A stretch of 64,000 nt of DNA, taken from positions 2,976,001-3,040,000 of the forward strand of contig JABRWF010000007.1 in NCBI GenBank assembly GCA_018343915.1, in the 5' to 3' direction. Made by a program: the position numbers and the translations under genes. Source of the stretch: Agroathelia rolfsii. Its lineage: Eukaryota > Basidiomycota > Agaricomycetes > Amylocorticiales > Amylocorticiaceae. Under the pieces are notes generated by a model, which was not told where the DNA came from, did no database searches, and saw only the letters and a list, made by a program, of their open reading frames with translations. Every line of letters begins with the position of its first letter. The stretch's first letter is position 1. Shown here in pieces: positions 25,277-37,117 of the stretch.

Positions 25277-26401
25277 ATGTCTACTTTTAAAGGAACGGGC
25301 TTTGACTTTTCCAACGTCGTTAGGTACGCCAAATCCACTATCCATTTTTGATATTATCATCACAACGGAAAACTCAGGCTGTATGCACACCATTGTTACA
25401 CAGAAACTCCTTCCTGGCCGAGAAAGGCCAAGTATTGCCCAAGGCCACCAGCACGGGTACGACCATCGTCGGCTGCATCTACAAGGATGGCGTCGTCCTC
25501 GGCGCAGATACCCGTGCGACGGAGGGTCCCATCGTAGCCGACAAGAACTGTGAAAAGGTTTGGCCATACATACTGATCGAGCGACCGCCCACTTACTTGC
25601 TCATCTTACAGATCCACTACATCACAGAATCCATTCGATGCTGCGGCGCCGGCACGGCAGCAGACACCGAATTCACGACAGCGATGATCTCGTCCAACAT
25701 GGAACTCCACGCGCTCAACACGGGCCGCAAGCCTCGCGTCGCGACGGCGATGACAATGCTGAAGCAATACCTCTTCCGGTGTGTGCCCAACCTCTTTGCG
25801 ATTGCAAAAGACCAAAAGCTTATCGCGACGTGACGCCCATCGATGATGGTGGTAGATACCAAGGCCACGTCGGCGCCGCGCTCGTCCTCGGCGGCGTCGA
25901 CCCGACGGGCCCGCATCTGTTCACGATCGCACCGCACGGATCGACGGATAAGCTGCCGTACGTAACCATGGGCTCCGGCTCGCTCGCCGCCATGGCCGTC
26001 TTTGAGAGCTCGTGGAAGCCGAATCTCAGCGTGCGTTTTCCCCTCCGTACTGTCATCATCATCATCATCATCATCACCATCCCCTCCTCACATTTGATTA
26101 TACTCATGTCTACACAACACCATAGCGCCAAGAAGCCCTCGACCTCGTCACAGCCGCGATCTCCGCCGGTATCTTCAACGACCTCGGCTCGGGCTCGAAC
26201 GTCGACGCGTGCGTCATCACGGCGGACAAGACAGAGATGCTGCGCAACTACGTCAAGCCGAACGAGCGCGTACAGAAGGAGCGCGCGTACACGTTCCGTC
26301 GCGGCACGACGGCGTGGAAGAAGGAGAGCGTGCGGGATTTGATCTGGGTGGAGGAGGTCACGCCTATCGGTGGTGCTGAGGGCGCGATGGATACGTCGTA
26401 G
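25277..26401 (+). CDS. PUP1: 20S proteasome subunit beta-2 (trypsin-like site)
   Basis: Exons 25277..25323, 25404..25557, 25612..25778, 25856..26030, 26126..26401; 272 aa. One of the three catalytic beta subunits of the 20S core. The propeptide ends at G34, and the mature N-terminus is T35 in [21 protein letters not shown]. That places the nucleophile Thr1, Asp17 (in GADTR) and Lys33 (in KNCEK) at the canonical spacing. The C-terminal extension after [10 protein letters not shown] is the beta-2 arm that wraps around beta-3. Introns 54-95 nt, all GT-AG. Intron 4 holds a CAT/ATC repeat (about 26052-26085). Length equals the family norm (about 260-275 aa). Confidence 0.96.
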
Positions 26402-27279
26402 GTGTGAACTTGCTAGATGAGCAGACGAGGACGGTGTGGTGATGGTGGTGTACTCTTTTTGTTTTTCATTTTTTGCTACCAACATATTTGTACAATATAT
26501 GGAGAGAGGGAGAGATAAAAATGACAGTTGGGATGTACAAAAAACAAACAGTAGCGTATAGGAACAAGGAAAGGATCGATCAAAAAACCACCAGACAGCG
26601 ATCACCCACGGACATGCAACTAAAGGAAAACAAATAATAATCAGTTTAGAGAACGTTGACGCAGAGGAAGAACAGATGAAGGGAAAAAAAAAAAAAGAAT
26701 AGATCAGGACCCTCTAGCGTAATTGAGGGCCTGGGAGATTTTCACCAGTACGAAGCATTTTTAATGCCCCGTTCAGTCTGGTGCACAGCAATGAAATCAT
26801 CATAACAAGAAAAAGGAGTGACAATGAAAAACCCCAAAAGGAACATCCTACGCACACATAAGTCCAGTAGCGACCCTTCATTGTTTGTCATGATGGTGGT
26901 AGTCGCAAGTCAAAATCACAACACACTGTCGCGCGGCGCAAGGGAGAGACAAAAAAGATACGATTTTTTATACCCTACACAGCCACGTATCACGTGCCTT
27001 GCAGTTACCAGCACGTGCTCAGCCCTACCTGTACTGAGAAAAAAAAGCGCATACAGCCAGTTATTTATGACTACAGAACACATCCCATATGAGAAAAATA
27101 ATGTAACGCAAGCGTAAATACCTGTAAAATACGTTTGTGAAGAAATAGAAGTGAGAAAAATAATAACCCTTGAATAAATTATACAACAGATATAAATACA
27201 TTAGTACCCAACGGGCTAGCTAATACCAACCGCAGACCGATGGCGTTGGTTTTAAGAAAAAAATCTGCGACGGGCGAAC
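26402..27279. other. Intergenic, convergent 3' ends
   Basis: 878 bp between the proteasome subunit stop and the monooxygenase stop. AT-rich, with A-runs at about 26680-26695. No coding content recognised. Confidence 0.6.
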
Positions 27280-28746
27280 TCAAAAAGACACATAAGGGAC
27301 AATATTCTTCCAATGTAACGACCGCAGCGCGCGACGGGTATAACCACCCGTGCTTGAAGACGACGGGGTGAGCTTACAGACCGCCACGTTGCTCGAGCTC
27401 GAGCCTCCATCGCCTGGTGTGCTTGAGGATGTACCTGTGGTAGGGATGGTAGATATAGGTTCTGAGCTTGAGGATACTTGCGTGCTTGGATAGGAGGAAG
27501 GGGTGTAATATAGGGAGGATGAAGTAGTGGAGGGAGAGGAAGGGATGATAACTGTGCTTGAAGTTGAAGAATCACCTGATGAACTTGAGGAAGATGATGT
27601 TGAATTCGAAGAAGATCCAGAAGAGGAGGAGGACGTCCCGTTGACGTCTACACCCGGATTCGACGCCGTCGCCTCTGCAAACTGCGCAATCGGCGGGCCT
27701 GGGAAGGTGTACGTCGATCCGGGGTCATATACCTAGATAATAAAACGTAGATATTTCAGTGAGTGCTCAAAAACGAGTTTAGTCCACGAAAGAGTGCAGA
27801 GTAGTACGCACATTGACATCATAAATCCCCGGATCCGTATCCGTGTAGCTCCACCCACCCGTACCGGGGAACTGCACGACCTCGTCACTCTGCGGCCCAC
27901 CGGACTCACTTCCGCCGACTTTGATCTGTATACAGGCAGGGTAGAACTCGGCACCACCGACGGACACGGCGAGCTGGAGTGCGATAATCTCGGTGCGGAT
28001 GAGGTACGAGCCCGCGGCGAGCGTCTTGGGCAGGGTCACATTGATGGGTGCGCCATCGCCTATTCAGAGTAAGTATCACGCAGTAGGGAGTTGGGGTGTG
28101 TAATATGTAAGGTTGTTGAATGGTGGACGGAAAGGAAAGGGAATGGAGAGTCCGACGTACTGACGAGCTGTTGGTACCATGTGCTATCGGTCATTTTGCC
28201 AACCTGGTCGATCTTGAACCATTCGGCGGAGGTGGCGTTGTAAGACGTGCAGTCTCCTTGGCAGGCCGTCTACAAGCAGTTATGAGTCCAAGTCTATTAA
28301 CTGATACGACAGCTATGGCATGCCATGTAGGTCATCAGAGGGCCTGTGTTATGCGGCCACTATCACACGCATATCGAGCATGTCAGCATAACGACACCGA
28401 CATCTATCGCAAACGAAAAACTCACATGCGCCCCGCCATTCCCAACCCACCAAATCTGGATTTGATCCCCTGGATTGGCGGGCGCAACGTCCTCTGCAAA
28501 CTCGGAGTCCATACCACAGTTCATGTTCTCGTTTGTCGCGCCCTTGACAGGCGAGATCGTGGAGACCTCGCGGATGACACTTCCGGTTGGTTGCGCCGCC
28601 GCGGGTGCGTTGCCCGCATATGTCGTGCCCTCGATCGTCACCGAACCGACATAACCGTGTGCGGAGACGAAGGCGGGAAGGAGTAAGAGAGTAAATAGGA
28701 TGGCGTCTAGGAAGAGGTGGATGATAAGGATATGTGGACGAGTCAT
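27280..28746 (-). CDS. AA9 lytic polysaccharide monooxygenase, secreted
   Basis: Exons complement(27280..27732, 27812..28059, 28161..28269, 28324..28359, 28426..28746); 388 aa. Copper enzyme that oxidatively cleaves cellulose or hemicellulose. The signal peptide ends at A29 (LLLLPAFVSA), so the mature protein starts HGYVGSV with His30 as first copper ligand. H107 in GNGGAHW is the second, followed by PHNTGPLMTYM. EFYPACIQIKVGG holds the axial Tyr. Four Cys fit two disulfides (CGMD, ACQGDC, PACIQ). The last 130 residues are Ser/Thr-rich, a likely O-glycosylated tail with no carbohydrate-binding module. Intron 2 (28270-28323) only keeps frame with a GC donor (GCATGC); the usual GT candidates shift it, so that junction is tentative. 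Confidence 0.87.
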
Positions 28747-30135
28747 GGTGATGCCGCAATAATTCTAATCGGTGGTGCTTGGTACCAAGCGAAAACGGCT
28801 TTTTGTGGGATCGAGGAAGAGTGAGAGAATATAATGCGACGCAGTTGAGCTACAGCAAGTTGAGGAACGATATCCCATCGACCATTGTCTACATAATAAG
28901 AAGGAGAAGGAGGGGTTCCGTGGACCTGCCTGCGCCCACGAGGCTGGGCCGCCATGCATACCGCAATCGTGTTTATGGACCCATGCCGTGTTCCATTTCT
29001 GATGCAGGTGGCAGCAGCTAAACTTGAAATGATTCTATAGCCAAGCAGATATAGATTATTGTATAACAGTCCATTCCCGAACGGAACTCGTGGTGAACAT
29101 GCATATCATTTCAGCATTCACAACCATGAGTGCATTGAGTCGTAATAATAAGGAAAGAGGTCGGCCGGACCCCGCGGCACACGCCTGAGGCAAACACGCG
29201 TATTTGGCTGTTTGGCTCCCCCTTAGACTTGACTTCATCACATGCGGTCCGTGCACAGTCTTTTGCTACGCTAGTCGTGTGCACTGCAAAGTGCATATAT
29301 ACACGATTTTCATGGACAAGAATACCTGCATCCTCCTCTGATGCTCCTGGTAGTACTTTCCAATACCAGCTGTGCTAGGAATCATTGCAACAATGGCCTC
29401 CCAAAAAAATCCAAATACCCGCCTGTTCAAGATACAAGAGCCAGACAAAGCTACTACCAACTATCACTTAAGACGGCAGAAAGAGAGAAAATGACAAACG
29501 GAGGTTACTACATGTACATAAACTATCGTAAAATGTGTTTTTTGTTTTAGAAAAATGAAAGAAAAGATTGTCAAATATATCGCATACACTATCCTTTCCT
29601 AACTAACTAATGATGATAACGATTATCAGCATATATCGAACCTAGAGTATGTATTCGTGGTTTCATGCACGGGCAGAAAGAGAGAGAAAGAGAAAGAGAC
29701 AGCGGCGAGATGAGGCGGCAAGAAAAGTTACGTACTAGGGTAGACACAATAGTGTGTGCTGACACTGATAGGCGCTGATGTGGATGTAGATGCGGGTGTG
29801 GGTCGTAAGAAAAAGACGATGGAAGAGGAGAAAAGAAAGAGACAAGAATCAAAGAAAAAAAATATTTCAGTAAGGTGGGATGGTATATCGTATCGTATCG
29901 TGTCATGGACATGGGCTAGAATTGAAGATGGAACAAAATAGGTAGGCTGGAATGATGGTAATGTCCAACCACCTTAGAAAAGAAGAAGAAAAAATGTTCA
30001 CCGTGTCGTATCGGTGTGAAAATGATGACAGAAACTGAGAAGAAAAGGAACAAGACATATATTACAAGAATGCACTCAAGTATTATCTCGAATGATTACT
30101 GAAGGAAGAGACAGAAAGAAAGAAGAAAAATGCGT
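28747..30135. other. Intergenic, monooxygenase promoter region
   Basis: 1.39 kb between the monooxygenase start and the Rua1-type gene stop. Purine-rich GAAAGAGA repeats occur at about 29678-29700. No coding content recognised on either strand. Confidence 0.6.
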
Positions 30136-32439
30136 TTAGGAGGAACCACCATTACGAGCGACACAATTGTTATAATACTCATCCTCCACAAAGGTGCCGC
30201 TCTCGCCCTGGAGCTTGGATCCTTGATGACATGCCGCGGCGTGTTTCCACCAAAACAGCTCCGGTTGCTATTCATTTGAAGGATGAGCCTCCTGTGAAGA
30301 CAAACGCAATTCATATACACTCTAAACTTACCTTAGTATCCATAGCCTTGACACTCTCGATAGCGATGTACTTGGCGCATTTATGGCATTTACCCTGTAA
30401 GATCTCCGGTCGTTCATTCTTTTGAGCCTGGCGCTTGGCGGTCTTGAACGCCACAGGAGGCGAAAACGGACGTGCATCAGTGGCAGAGATGCCTGAGAGA
30501 AAAATTCGTTAGTTCGCTCCTGTCTTAGACAACATGTCCGCTTACCATGCGAATATTGCATATGGTAGTTATATGCAGAAAACTTCATCGAGAGCCAGAG
30601 CGCCTTGTTCTCGCCTCCACGCTCGGGCGTTTCCAAGCAAATTGGGCAGCATCCGACCTTGGTCTTACCCACGCCCTTGACGAACCGAGGAGTGTACAAG
30701 TCCATCTCGTCACGTGGGTGGTTATAGTTTCCTCCGGGATTCTTGCCGCCTTCGGGAATATGCCTAATTGCAGCAAAAGAACCATTTAATCACAACGTTG
30801 AATAGCATATATCGTGCAATTTAACTCACACTTTATCGTCATCAGAAGGACGGTAATAAGAAACGACATGATACCGCTTATAAAACGCCGGGAACTTGGT
30901 ATTGATCAGCAAAGTTGGCGGGAAGATACGTTGTTCGGTCGGCGAGAGCGATTCGGCGGTGGACAGACCCTCGATGGCGGACGAAGGGGAAGATTGCCCT
31001 CCATCAGCGCCACCGTCGTCATCGGATTCTTGCACCAGCGGTGGCCTCGGTTCTTTTTTCTTCCTCGTCGTCGTCGGTTTACTAGGAACAACAGCAGCGG
31101 TCGTCTTCTTGGAGACAGAAGAAGTCGAAGCAGCCTTCTTAGACGTCTTCTTCTCTTTTGCAGAGCCAGCACGTGCCGATTTTGTCTCCTGTTTTGTTGA
31201 TGATGCCGATACTGATGTGGCCGGCTTCCTGGCTTCGCGCTGAAGACGCGCGCGCTTCGGCGCCGCGCTCGATGATTCTGGTTGGCCAGCCGCAGCGCGT
31301 TTTTGATTCCTGCGCGGTGTAGGCGCATCAGGCTCAGGATCAGGTATAGGCTTGCGACGCCAGCGCAGCGGGACGCTGGTATCTATGGCTGCAGCCGCGG
31401 CTGCCAATGCGGCTAAAGATGATCGAGTCATGTGATCATCACCCTGAGGATCAGGTGTACCAACAATACCGCCAGCACCAGCAATAGTCATACTAGCATT
31501 AGAAATAGGAATAGAAGCTGACAAAATCTCCTGAGATGCTGTAGTTACTGCATCTTCTTCCACGGTAGAAGCATCGTGATCCTGGGACGAAGATGCAATC
31601 ACAGACCCCTCTGCATCTATATGCCCTAGCGCATCAGTCTCAGATGTGGTCGGTGACGGCGAGTCACCACCTTTTGATGATCCCTTACTGCTGCTCTCGG
31701 GAATTGATGAAAGAGGTGAAGAAAGTGCAATTACTTGAGATAGCGCACTGCGCTGGCGCTGCAGCGGCACAGAAGGCATCATCAACGGATGCTGGGTATG
31801 CTGGGCGTGTGTATGCGGTATCGGAACGGGCTTGTGGTCTGAGGGAACATGATCGCTTCCCCCGCTCCTATACCGATTCAGCAACGCCATCCTGGGCGCT
31901 ACAGGTGATATTGAGCCCTCAGGCATATGCCAACCATCTTCTTCGGCCCCTAGAGGCGAGGGCACAAATGGCGTCGCTTTTGCGAACGGCGACACGGGCG
32001 AATAATTCGGCGGCGTAAAATAGAAACGACGCTGCGGCACGAGGCTCGAGGTCGAGGAGGGCGTGTGAACAGGTGCTGGGAGCGTGATGTCGTGTGCGAG
32101 GGAAGATGTGAAAGGCTGTGGTGGTGTGCTCTCATTCATACTCATACTCACGCCCGTCGGATGAGAATGTACTGGTGAGACGGGATTCAAGACTGCCTGG
32201 CTGGGTGTCCTCATGAGGAGGTCCGACCACGCTTTTGCAGCGAAATCAACAAAGTGTGCAGGCGAGAAGGCGCTCTCTTGCATCGCGGACGCGTGGTGGT
32301 GGACTGGCGAAACCGTGAGGTGGGCAGGGGCCTGTGTGGGGTCAAAAACGGGCGCTACGCTGGACCTATGGGCAGAGATGGGTGAAATGGGCCGCATATA
32401 TGCGCATTTTGGAGCATACGGCTGGGATTCGTCCTCCAT
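30136..32439 (-). CDS. Rua1-type transcription regulator (DUF4451 / Rua1 C-terminal domain)
   Basis: Exons complement(30136..30267, 30332..30492, 30546..30763, 30830..32439); 706 aa. The first 535 residues are low-complexity and disordered (SPxS/TP motifs, poly-Ala, then Lys/Arg-rich stretches that could be nuclear signals). The conserved C-terminal domain has YTPRFVKGVGKTKVGCCPIC, WLSMKFSAYNYHMQYSHGIS, CHKCAKYIA and LFWWKHAAACHQGS, whose Cys/His pairs suit zinc binding. The founding member, Rua1 of Ustilago maydis, activates glycolipid (ustilagic acid) genes. The target here is unknown. The ATG at 32439 is preferred because the open frame further upstream overlaps the divergent p24 gene. Confidence 0.85.
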
Positions 32440-32551
32440 TGGGGCGGTCGTTGACGGAGTACAGGTGAAAAGTTGTAGGTAAAAGGGCAGAGAGGCGCTA
32501 CATAACCACACGCCCCCTCCCTTTCGAGCTCCGACATGTGGCCACAGCAAC
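32440..32551. promoter_or_regulatory. Very short bidirectional promoter
   Basis: Only 112 bp lie between the divergent start codons of the Rua1-type regulator and the p24 gene. Either the two 5' UTRs are very short or the transcription units overlap. No TATA box seen. Confidence 0.5.
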
Positions 32552-33520
32552 ATGCCTCGACTCACCACCACCACCGCTGCTAGCGTCCTCCTCCCGCTGC
32601 TTGTCTGCCTATCGTCTCTATTCCATGTCTCTAATGCCTCAGCGCTGACGACAACCATCTCTGCCAACGAGCGTCTCTGTTTCTTCGCAGACGTCGACAA
32701 GGCCGGCGAGAAGATTGGTGTATGTCATCTTATTGCGTGTTTTTCTTCCGAGGACGTGTGTTAACAATTTCAATTATCACAGTTTTACTTTGCTGTATGT
32801 CATATATATGCTGCCCTTTTAAAGGCATACGCCTTCTTACATAGGCAACGATCATGCTCAGGTTCAATCCGGCGGCTCATTCGACATCGACTTTGAAGTG
32901 CGCGATCCCAATGACAAGGTTATGCTCGACGGCAAGCGCGAGCGCCAGGGCGACTACGTGTTCACCGCTAACCACGTCGGGGAATACTCATTCTGCTTCG
33001 AAAACGACATGTCGACCCTGACGCAGAAGCTCGTCGACTTTGACATTATGGTTGAGAGCGAGCCAAGGAGAGAGGCACCCGCTAAGCCTGGGCAGATATC
33101 CGAGCATACAAGCGCCTTGGAGGAGAGCATCTTCAGGCTGAACGGATTACTGCAGGGTATCAAGCGGACTCAGAAGGAGTGCGTGTGTTTCCATTATTAT
33201 TTTCTTTGCACGGTTACGAACAAATGTATACTAGGTTCCATACACGGGAAAACCGTGGGTTTTCCATAGTCAAGTCGACCCAAAAGTATATATTCTCCTG
33301 CATTTTGCTGACTCTTGCTGATTTATCCTCTCCCTTTCCAGTCGCCTATTCTGGTATGCTGTTCTGGAGACACTGGGTGTCATTGGCATGGCCGTGTAAG
33401 CCCTTTTCCCTTTGTGCATACATCCTCGGTCATCATCTCAATGACGTTATTACGTAAAGCCTGCAGGTTTACATTCTCCAGACGTTCTTTACGAAAACCG
33501 GACGTCGTTACAAGGTGTAA
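32552..33520 (+). CDS. p24/emp24 family cargo receptor (GOLD domain)
   Basis: Exons 32552..32719, 32783..32794, 32862..33178, 33235..33285, 33342..33395, 33460..33520; 220 aa. Type I membrane protein of COPII/COPI vesicles between ER and Golgi. A signal peptide (about 1-30) is followed by a GOLD domain with the Cys pair in ERLCFF and YSFCFEN, a coiled segment (SALEESIFRLNGLLQGIKRTQK), one transmembrane helix (LFWYAVLETLGVIGMAVLQV) and a cytoplasmic tail FFTKTGRRYKV. The FF pair binds COPII; the basic end suits COPI recall. Exon 2 is a 12-nt microexon encoding FYFA. Which p24 subfamily (Erv25 or Erp type) it belongs to is unresolved. Confidence 0.9.
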
Positions 33521-33949
33521 ATTATCACATTCTACACGGACATTTAGTCCTATGCCATTTTTACATCCCCACCTTAATCACATTATACGTACACGATATG
33601 CTGGTCAAACTCAAGTTGTTTTTTTTTTGGATGGATTGAAATCCAACTGGCGTGTGATTTGTTCCTGGATGATCTATATAATAATGACAAGACAAAGTAA
33701 TGATTAATTCTACAAAATAGTCCCCAAAAGATAGTCAAGAGAATCATGACTACCAATATATTGCGCATACAACCGCTCGCCAAAAAGAGCAGGTTTTCGA
33801 AACACGTAATTGAACCTATACGAGTCCGGCTTCGATGTCGTGTTGCACATGGGCTTTTACGACTCGCTGGAGCATCACAAACGATCTGCAGCTGCAAGTC
33901 TTGCAAATCAGGGACCGTCAAGGGTACGCATGATCCAACAATTGTTCAG
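33521..33949. other. Intergenic, convergent 3' ends
   Basis: 429 bp between the p24 stop and the EAF3 stop, no coding content recognised. Confidence 0.6.
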
Positions 33950-35293
33950 CTAGGACTTGGAAACGTTTTGGTATTGCAGACTAGTGTGGCTATATGCATG
34001 CACAAAAATCTCCCCACGGTGCTCAGCCATGTACCTGAGGAAATGAGGTCGATTATCAGTACCGGAAATGCATATATGCTTGTTCAAAAAAAAAAAAAAG
34101 AAAAAACTCACTTGAGTAACGCATTGACATATGATTGTATAAGCTCCATAGAATCATGATCCATAGTAGACCCTGCGACCATCTGTGGCAAGTTGACTAT
34201 AAGAGGTATCTAATTAGGGTGCATATGCCTCGATTTTGATCAAGATACACTTACCCAGCATTCGCAATAGATGCTCGGCACCATAGATAGCACTCATTGC
34301 CTTTTCCTGCCCAACGATGACGTTTGGGCCGGTGACGTATGACCGGCGTATATCGGCATATTGCGGTCGCTCGAATCGGTACAACAGATTCTGTCCCAAT
34401 GCAGCATCGAAATAGGCAATGAGCCCGGAAATGATAGTCGGTAGAACAATCTTGGGGTCTTGCAGCAGGAAAGTCCTGAAACAATAAACCTCGTGGATTA
34501 GCTAGGGTGTCAAAAGATTACGTGAGATGGGAACACTACTTGTAGTCCTCCGGATTAGAAAATACGCGGTTCTTGAAGTTTTCCAAGATTTCGACTACGG
34601 TAGGGCTTCTGGGGAGTTGGACGACCTGAAGAGATACGAGTTCGTGCAAATTTATGTTTGCGAGAGTAATATAGCGCACCTGGTTATTCTTGGTCACCGC
34701 CTCCCAGTCATCCACGAGGACCACCTTGAGGATTTCAGGGACATCCAGTTGCATCTCCGGTTTCCTCTCCTCCTGCAGGCTATGTCATTAATGACGAGCG
34801 TCCCGCGCGTTATAAGCAGTAATCATGCCCACCTCGTCTCTGCCTCTCTTTGTACCACGCTCTTTCCTTCTCCCCGTATCGCGTGCACCGCTCTTGTCGC
34901 TGGCAGGAGGACCGTAGGATGATGTCTTGGCCTCTGCCGCCTTGGCATGATGAGCAGCCTGTAGTCCCTTCTGCGCCTGAATCCCAGCTTCATCCCATCT
35001 CAGCAAACGTGTCGGGGGTACCCATTCGTCCCAACTAGTACAGAAAAAGAAGGAATATAACATCCGAGCGTCAACGCCAACATGCATTGAGATGCGATTA
35101 GTTTGTGGAAATGGTAAACGATGACGCACGTTTGCTTCCACCCTCGGTAGTGCACAAAGTACACTGCGCCAGTCAGCCCATTCTTGGAGGTATTGCTATC
35201 CCAGATTTCGCGTTTCAGGATTTTGGCTTCGTACAGCAGCGGACCATGATAACAGAGGACTTTTTCATTTTCGCGGAATGTGAAAGCACTCAT
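33950..35293 (-). CDS. EAF3: MRG-domain chromatin protein EAF3/MRG15
   Basis: Exons complement(33950..34034, 34112..34196, 34255..34475, 34540..34625, 34680..34772, 34833..35034, 35130..35293); 311 aa. Subunit shared by the NuA4 acetyltransferase and the Rpd3S deacetylase, reading H3K36 methylation. Chromo-barrel at the N-terminus: ENEKVLCYHGPLLYEAKIL, VHYRGWKQTWDEWVPPTRLL. A basic linker (RRKERGTKRGRDE) follows, then the MRG domain from about residue 125: LVDDWEAVTKNNQVVQLP, TVVEILENF, FDAALGQNLLYRFERPQY, AIYGAEHLLRMLG. All six introns are GT-AG and frame-consistent. Length is normal for fungi. Confidence 0.94.
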
Positions 35294-35775
35294 TTAGGAG
35301 GCAGTGGCGACGGCGAACGAGACAATATACAATCAAAGCAAATGTTACGAGGGTATAAATCCACAGGAAATGAAGCCTTGTCAAGAGTGCTGACCGGCAA
35401 GCTACCAGGCAGCAGCGGCTGTGTGGGGCAGCAAACAAGCGGAAATCGTTGTCACAGCAGCCACACACTTGGTGGCAAAACATGTGGCGGCGGTGGCGTC
35501 ACTCTTCTAGTGGAGGCGCGGCATAGCGCTTCAGCCACAGCACATCCGAAATCCGAGAGGACAATCACAGTGACGTCCCAGGGCCAAGACCAAAGTGAGC
35601 CACTCAACTGGGAGTTGCTTGCTTGCCTTGCCTTGCTTCAACTTTAGTTCCTTTTCGTTTGCGCTTTCATATAAGCGCCCCTTCGTTCCCTTCACCTCTC
35701 GACGACTTCGCAACGACCTCGCCACGACGACGACGACGACGACGACACGCTGGAAAAAATACGTGAAAACTCATT
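35294..35775. promoter_or_regulatory. Bidirectional promoter EAF3 / casein kinase
   Basis: 482 bp between divergent starts. A run of ACG triplets at about 35722-35747 lies in the probable leader of the kinase gene. No other element recognised. Confidence 0.45.
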
Positions 35776-37117
35776 ATGGGGGATTACACTTTTGGCGGTA
35801 AATACAGATTGGAGGAGGAGATTGCTATCGGCGGATGTGGTAAGACGCCTCACCCACCCCCATCGCCACCTTTCACAGACGGCGTATGGCTGCGGTATTA
35901 TTCAGTATACTCAGCTATATGAATCTACAGGCTCGGTATTCATGGGCGTGCACACTGTTGCCGGCAAAGAGGTCTGCTAAACAGTAATAGCTGTGGCACT
36001 ATGTTATTGTATTCAACAACCCCCTTTCCCCTTTCTCCCGATATACAGGTGGCAATCAAGGTCGAGCCAGCACATCCATCCCATCTAGTCTCGCCACTGC
36101 GGCAAGAGTCCAAGATATACAAGACGCTTATGGGCGGCACGGGTGTCCCATGGCTCATGTACTCGGGTAAACAGGGGGACTATAACGTCCTCGTTATGGA
36201 TCTTCTCGGGCCATCACTCGAGGACGTCTTCAAGATGTGTAACAAGCGCTTCGAACTCCGGACCGTCCTCATGCTCGGTGTTCAGCTGGTTCGTCCCCGT
36301 GCTACCCTTATGTGTCATACATATGCACCCCTAAAGCTATACAGACCTCGCGCCTGGAGTACATCCACTCTCGCGGACTCGTCCACCGGGATGTAAAACC
36401 GGCGAACTTTGTCATGAGCGCACTATCGCAGTCCTCCACACCCTCCGTCGTGAATGTCATCGATTTTGGCCTTGCCAAACGGTACCGGGACCCGCTCACG
36501 GGCGTACATATTCCCTATCGCCAGGACGATCATCACGGCGTGGGCACCAGCCTCTTCGCGAGCATAAACACCCATTTGGGAGCAGGTAAGTGTCACATAT
36601 AAACAAACAAATTACCGTGCCTTGAATTCTCAGCACTTACATAATATCTCCGGTGGCCCCGTCGCTCTCTCTTCCAACCATCTGTCCTTTTTTTTTTTGT
36701 TTTTTTTAATACTCGCTAGAATCCGCCCGTCGAGACGACCTAGAATCGCTGGTGTACATGCTCATTTACTTCCTGCGCGGCTCCCTCCCCTGGCGCAGGA
36801 TCCGCTCGCCGAACGGGTCCGTATCGGAGACGTGGGATCTCATCCGCGACGCGAAACTGACGCACGACGGGCAGCTGTTTGTGGGCGTACCGCGGGAGAT
36901 CCGCGAGCTGTACGCGTACGCGCGCGGGATGGCGTTTGAGGAGGAGGTTGACTGGGAGGGCGTCCGCGGGCTGCTCCAGGCGTGCGCCAACAGGAACAAC
37001 GTCGATATCGAGAGCGAGGGTCTGTGGGAGTGGGAGATCGGTCGTATCGTCAAACCAGAGTCGGGCCGAAGGCGGAACTGCGCCGCGTGCCAGGCTAGGA
37101 GGGAGCGTAGTCTATAG
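35776..37117 (+). CDS. Casein kinase I-family Ser/Thr kinase, divergent
   Basis: Exons 35776..35839, 35931..35971, 36049..36288, 36345..36585, 36720..37117; 327 aa. Gly loop IAIGGCGSVFMG, Lys39 in VAIKVE, catalytic HRDVKPANF (D131), DFGLAKRYRDP (D155), then [28 protein letters not shown]. The SINTHLG segment in place of APE is diagnostic of the CK1 family. Differences from Hhp1/Yck types: an insert after NFVM (SALSQSSTPSVVN) and a short C-terminus ending in a basic CAACQARR stretch with no palmitoylation CC end. Intron 4 is unusually long here (134 nt) with a T-rich tract. Substrates unknown. Confidence 0.9.
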
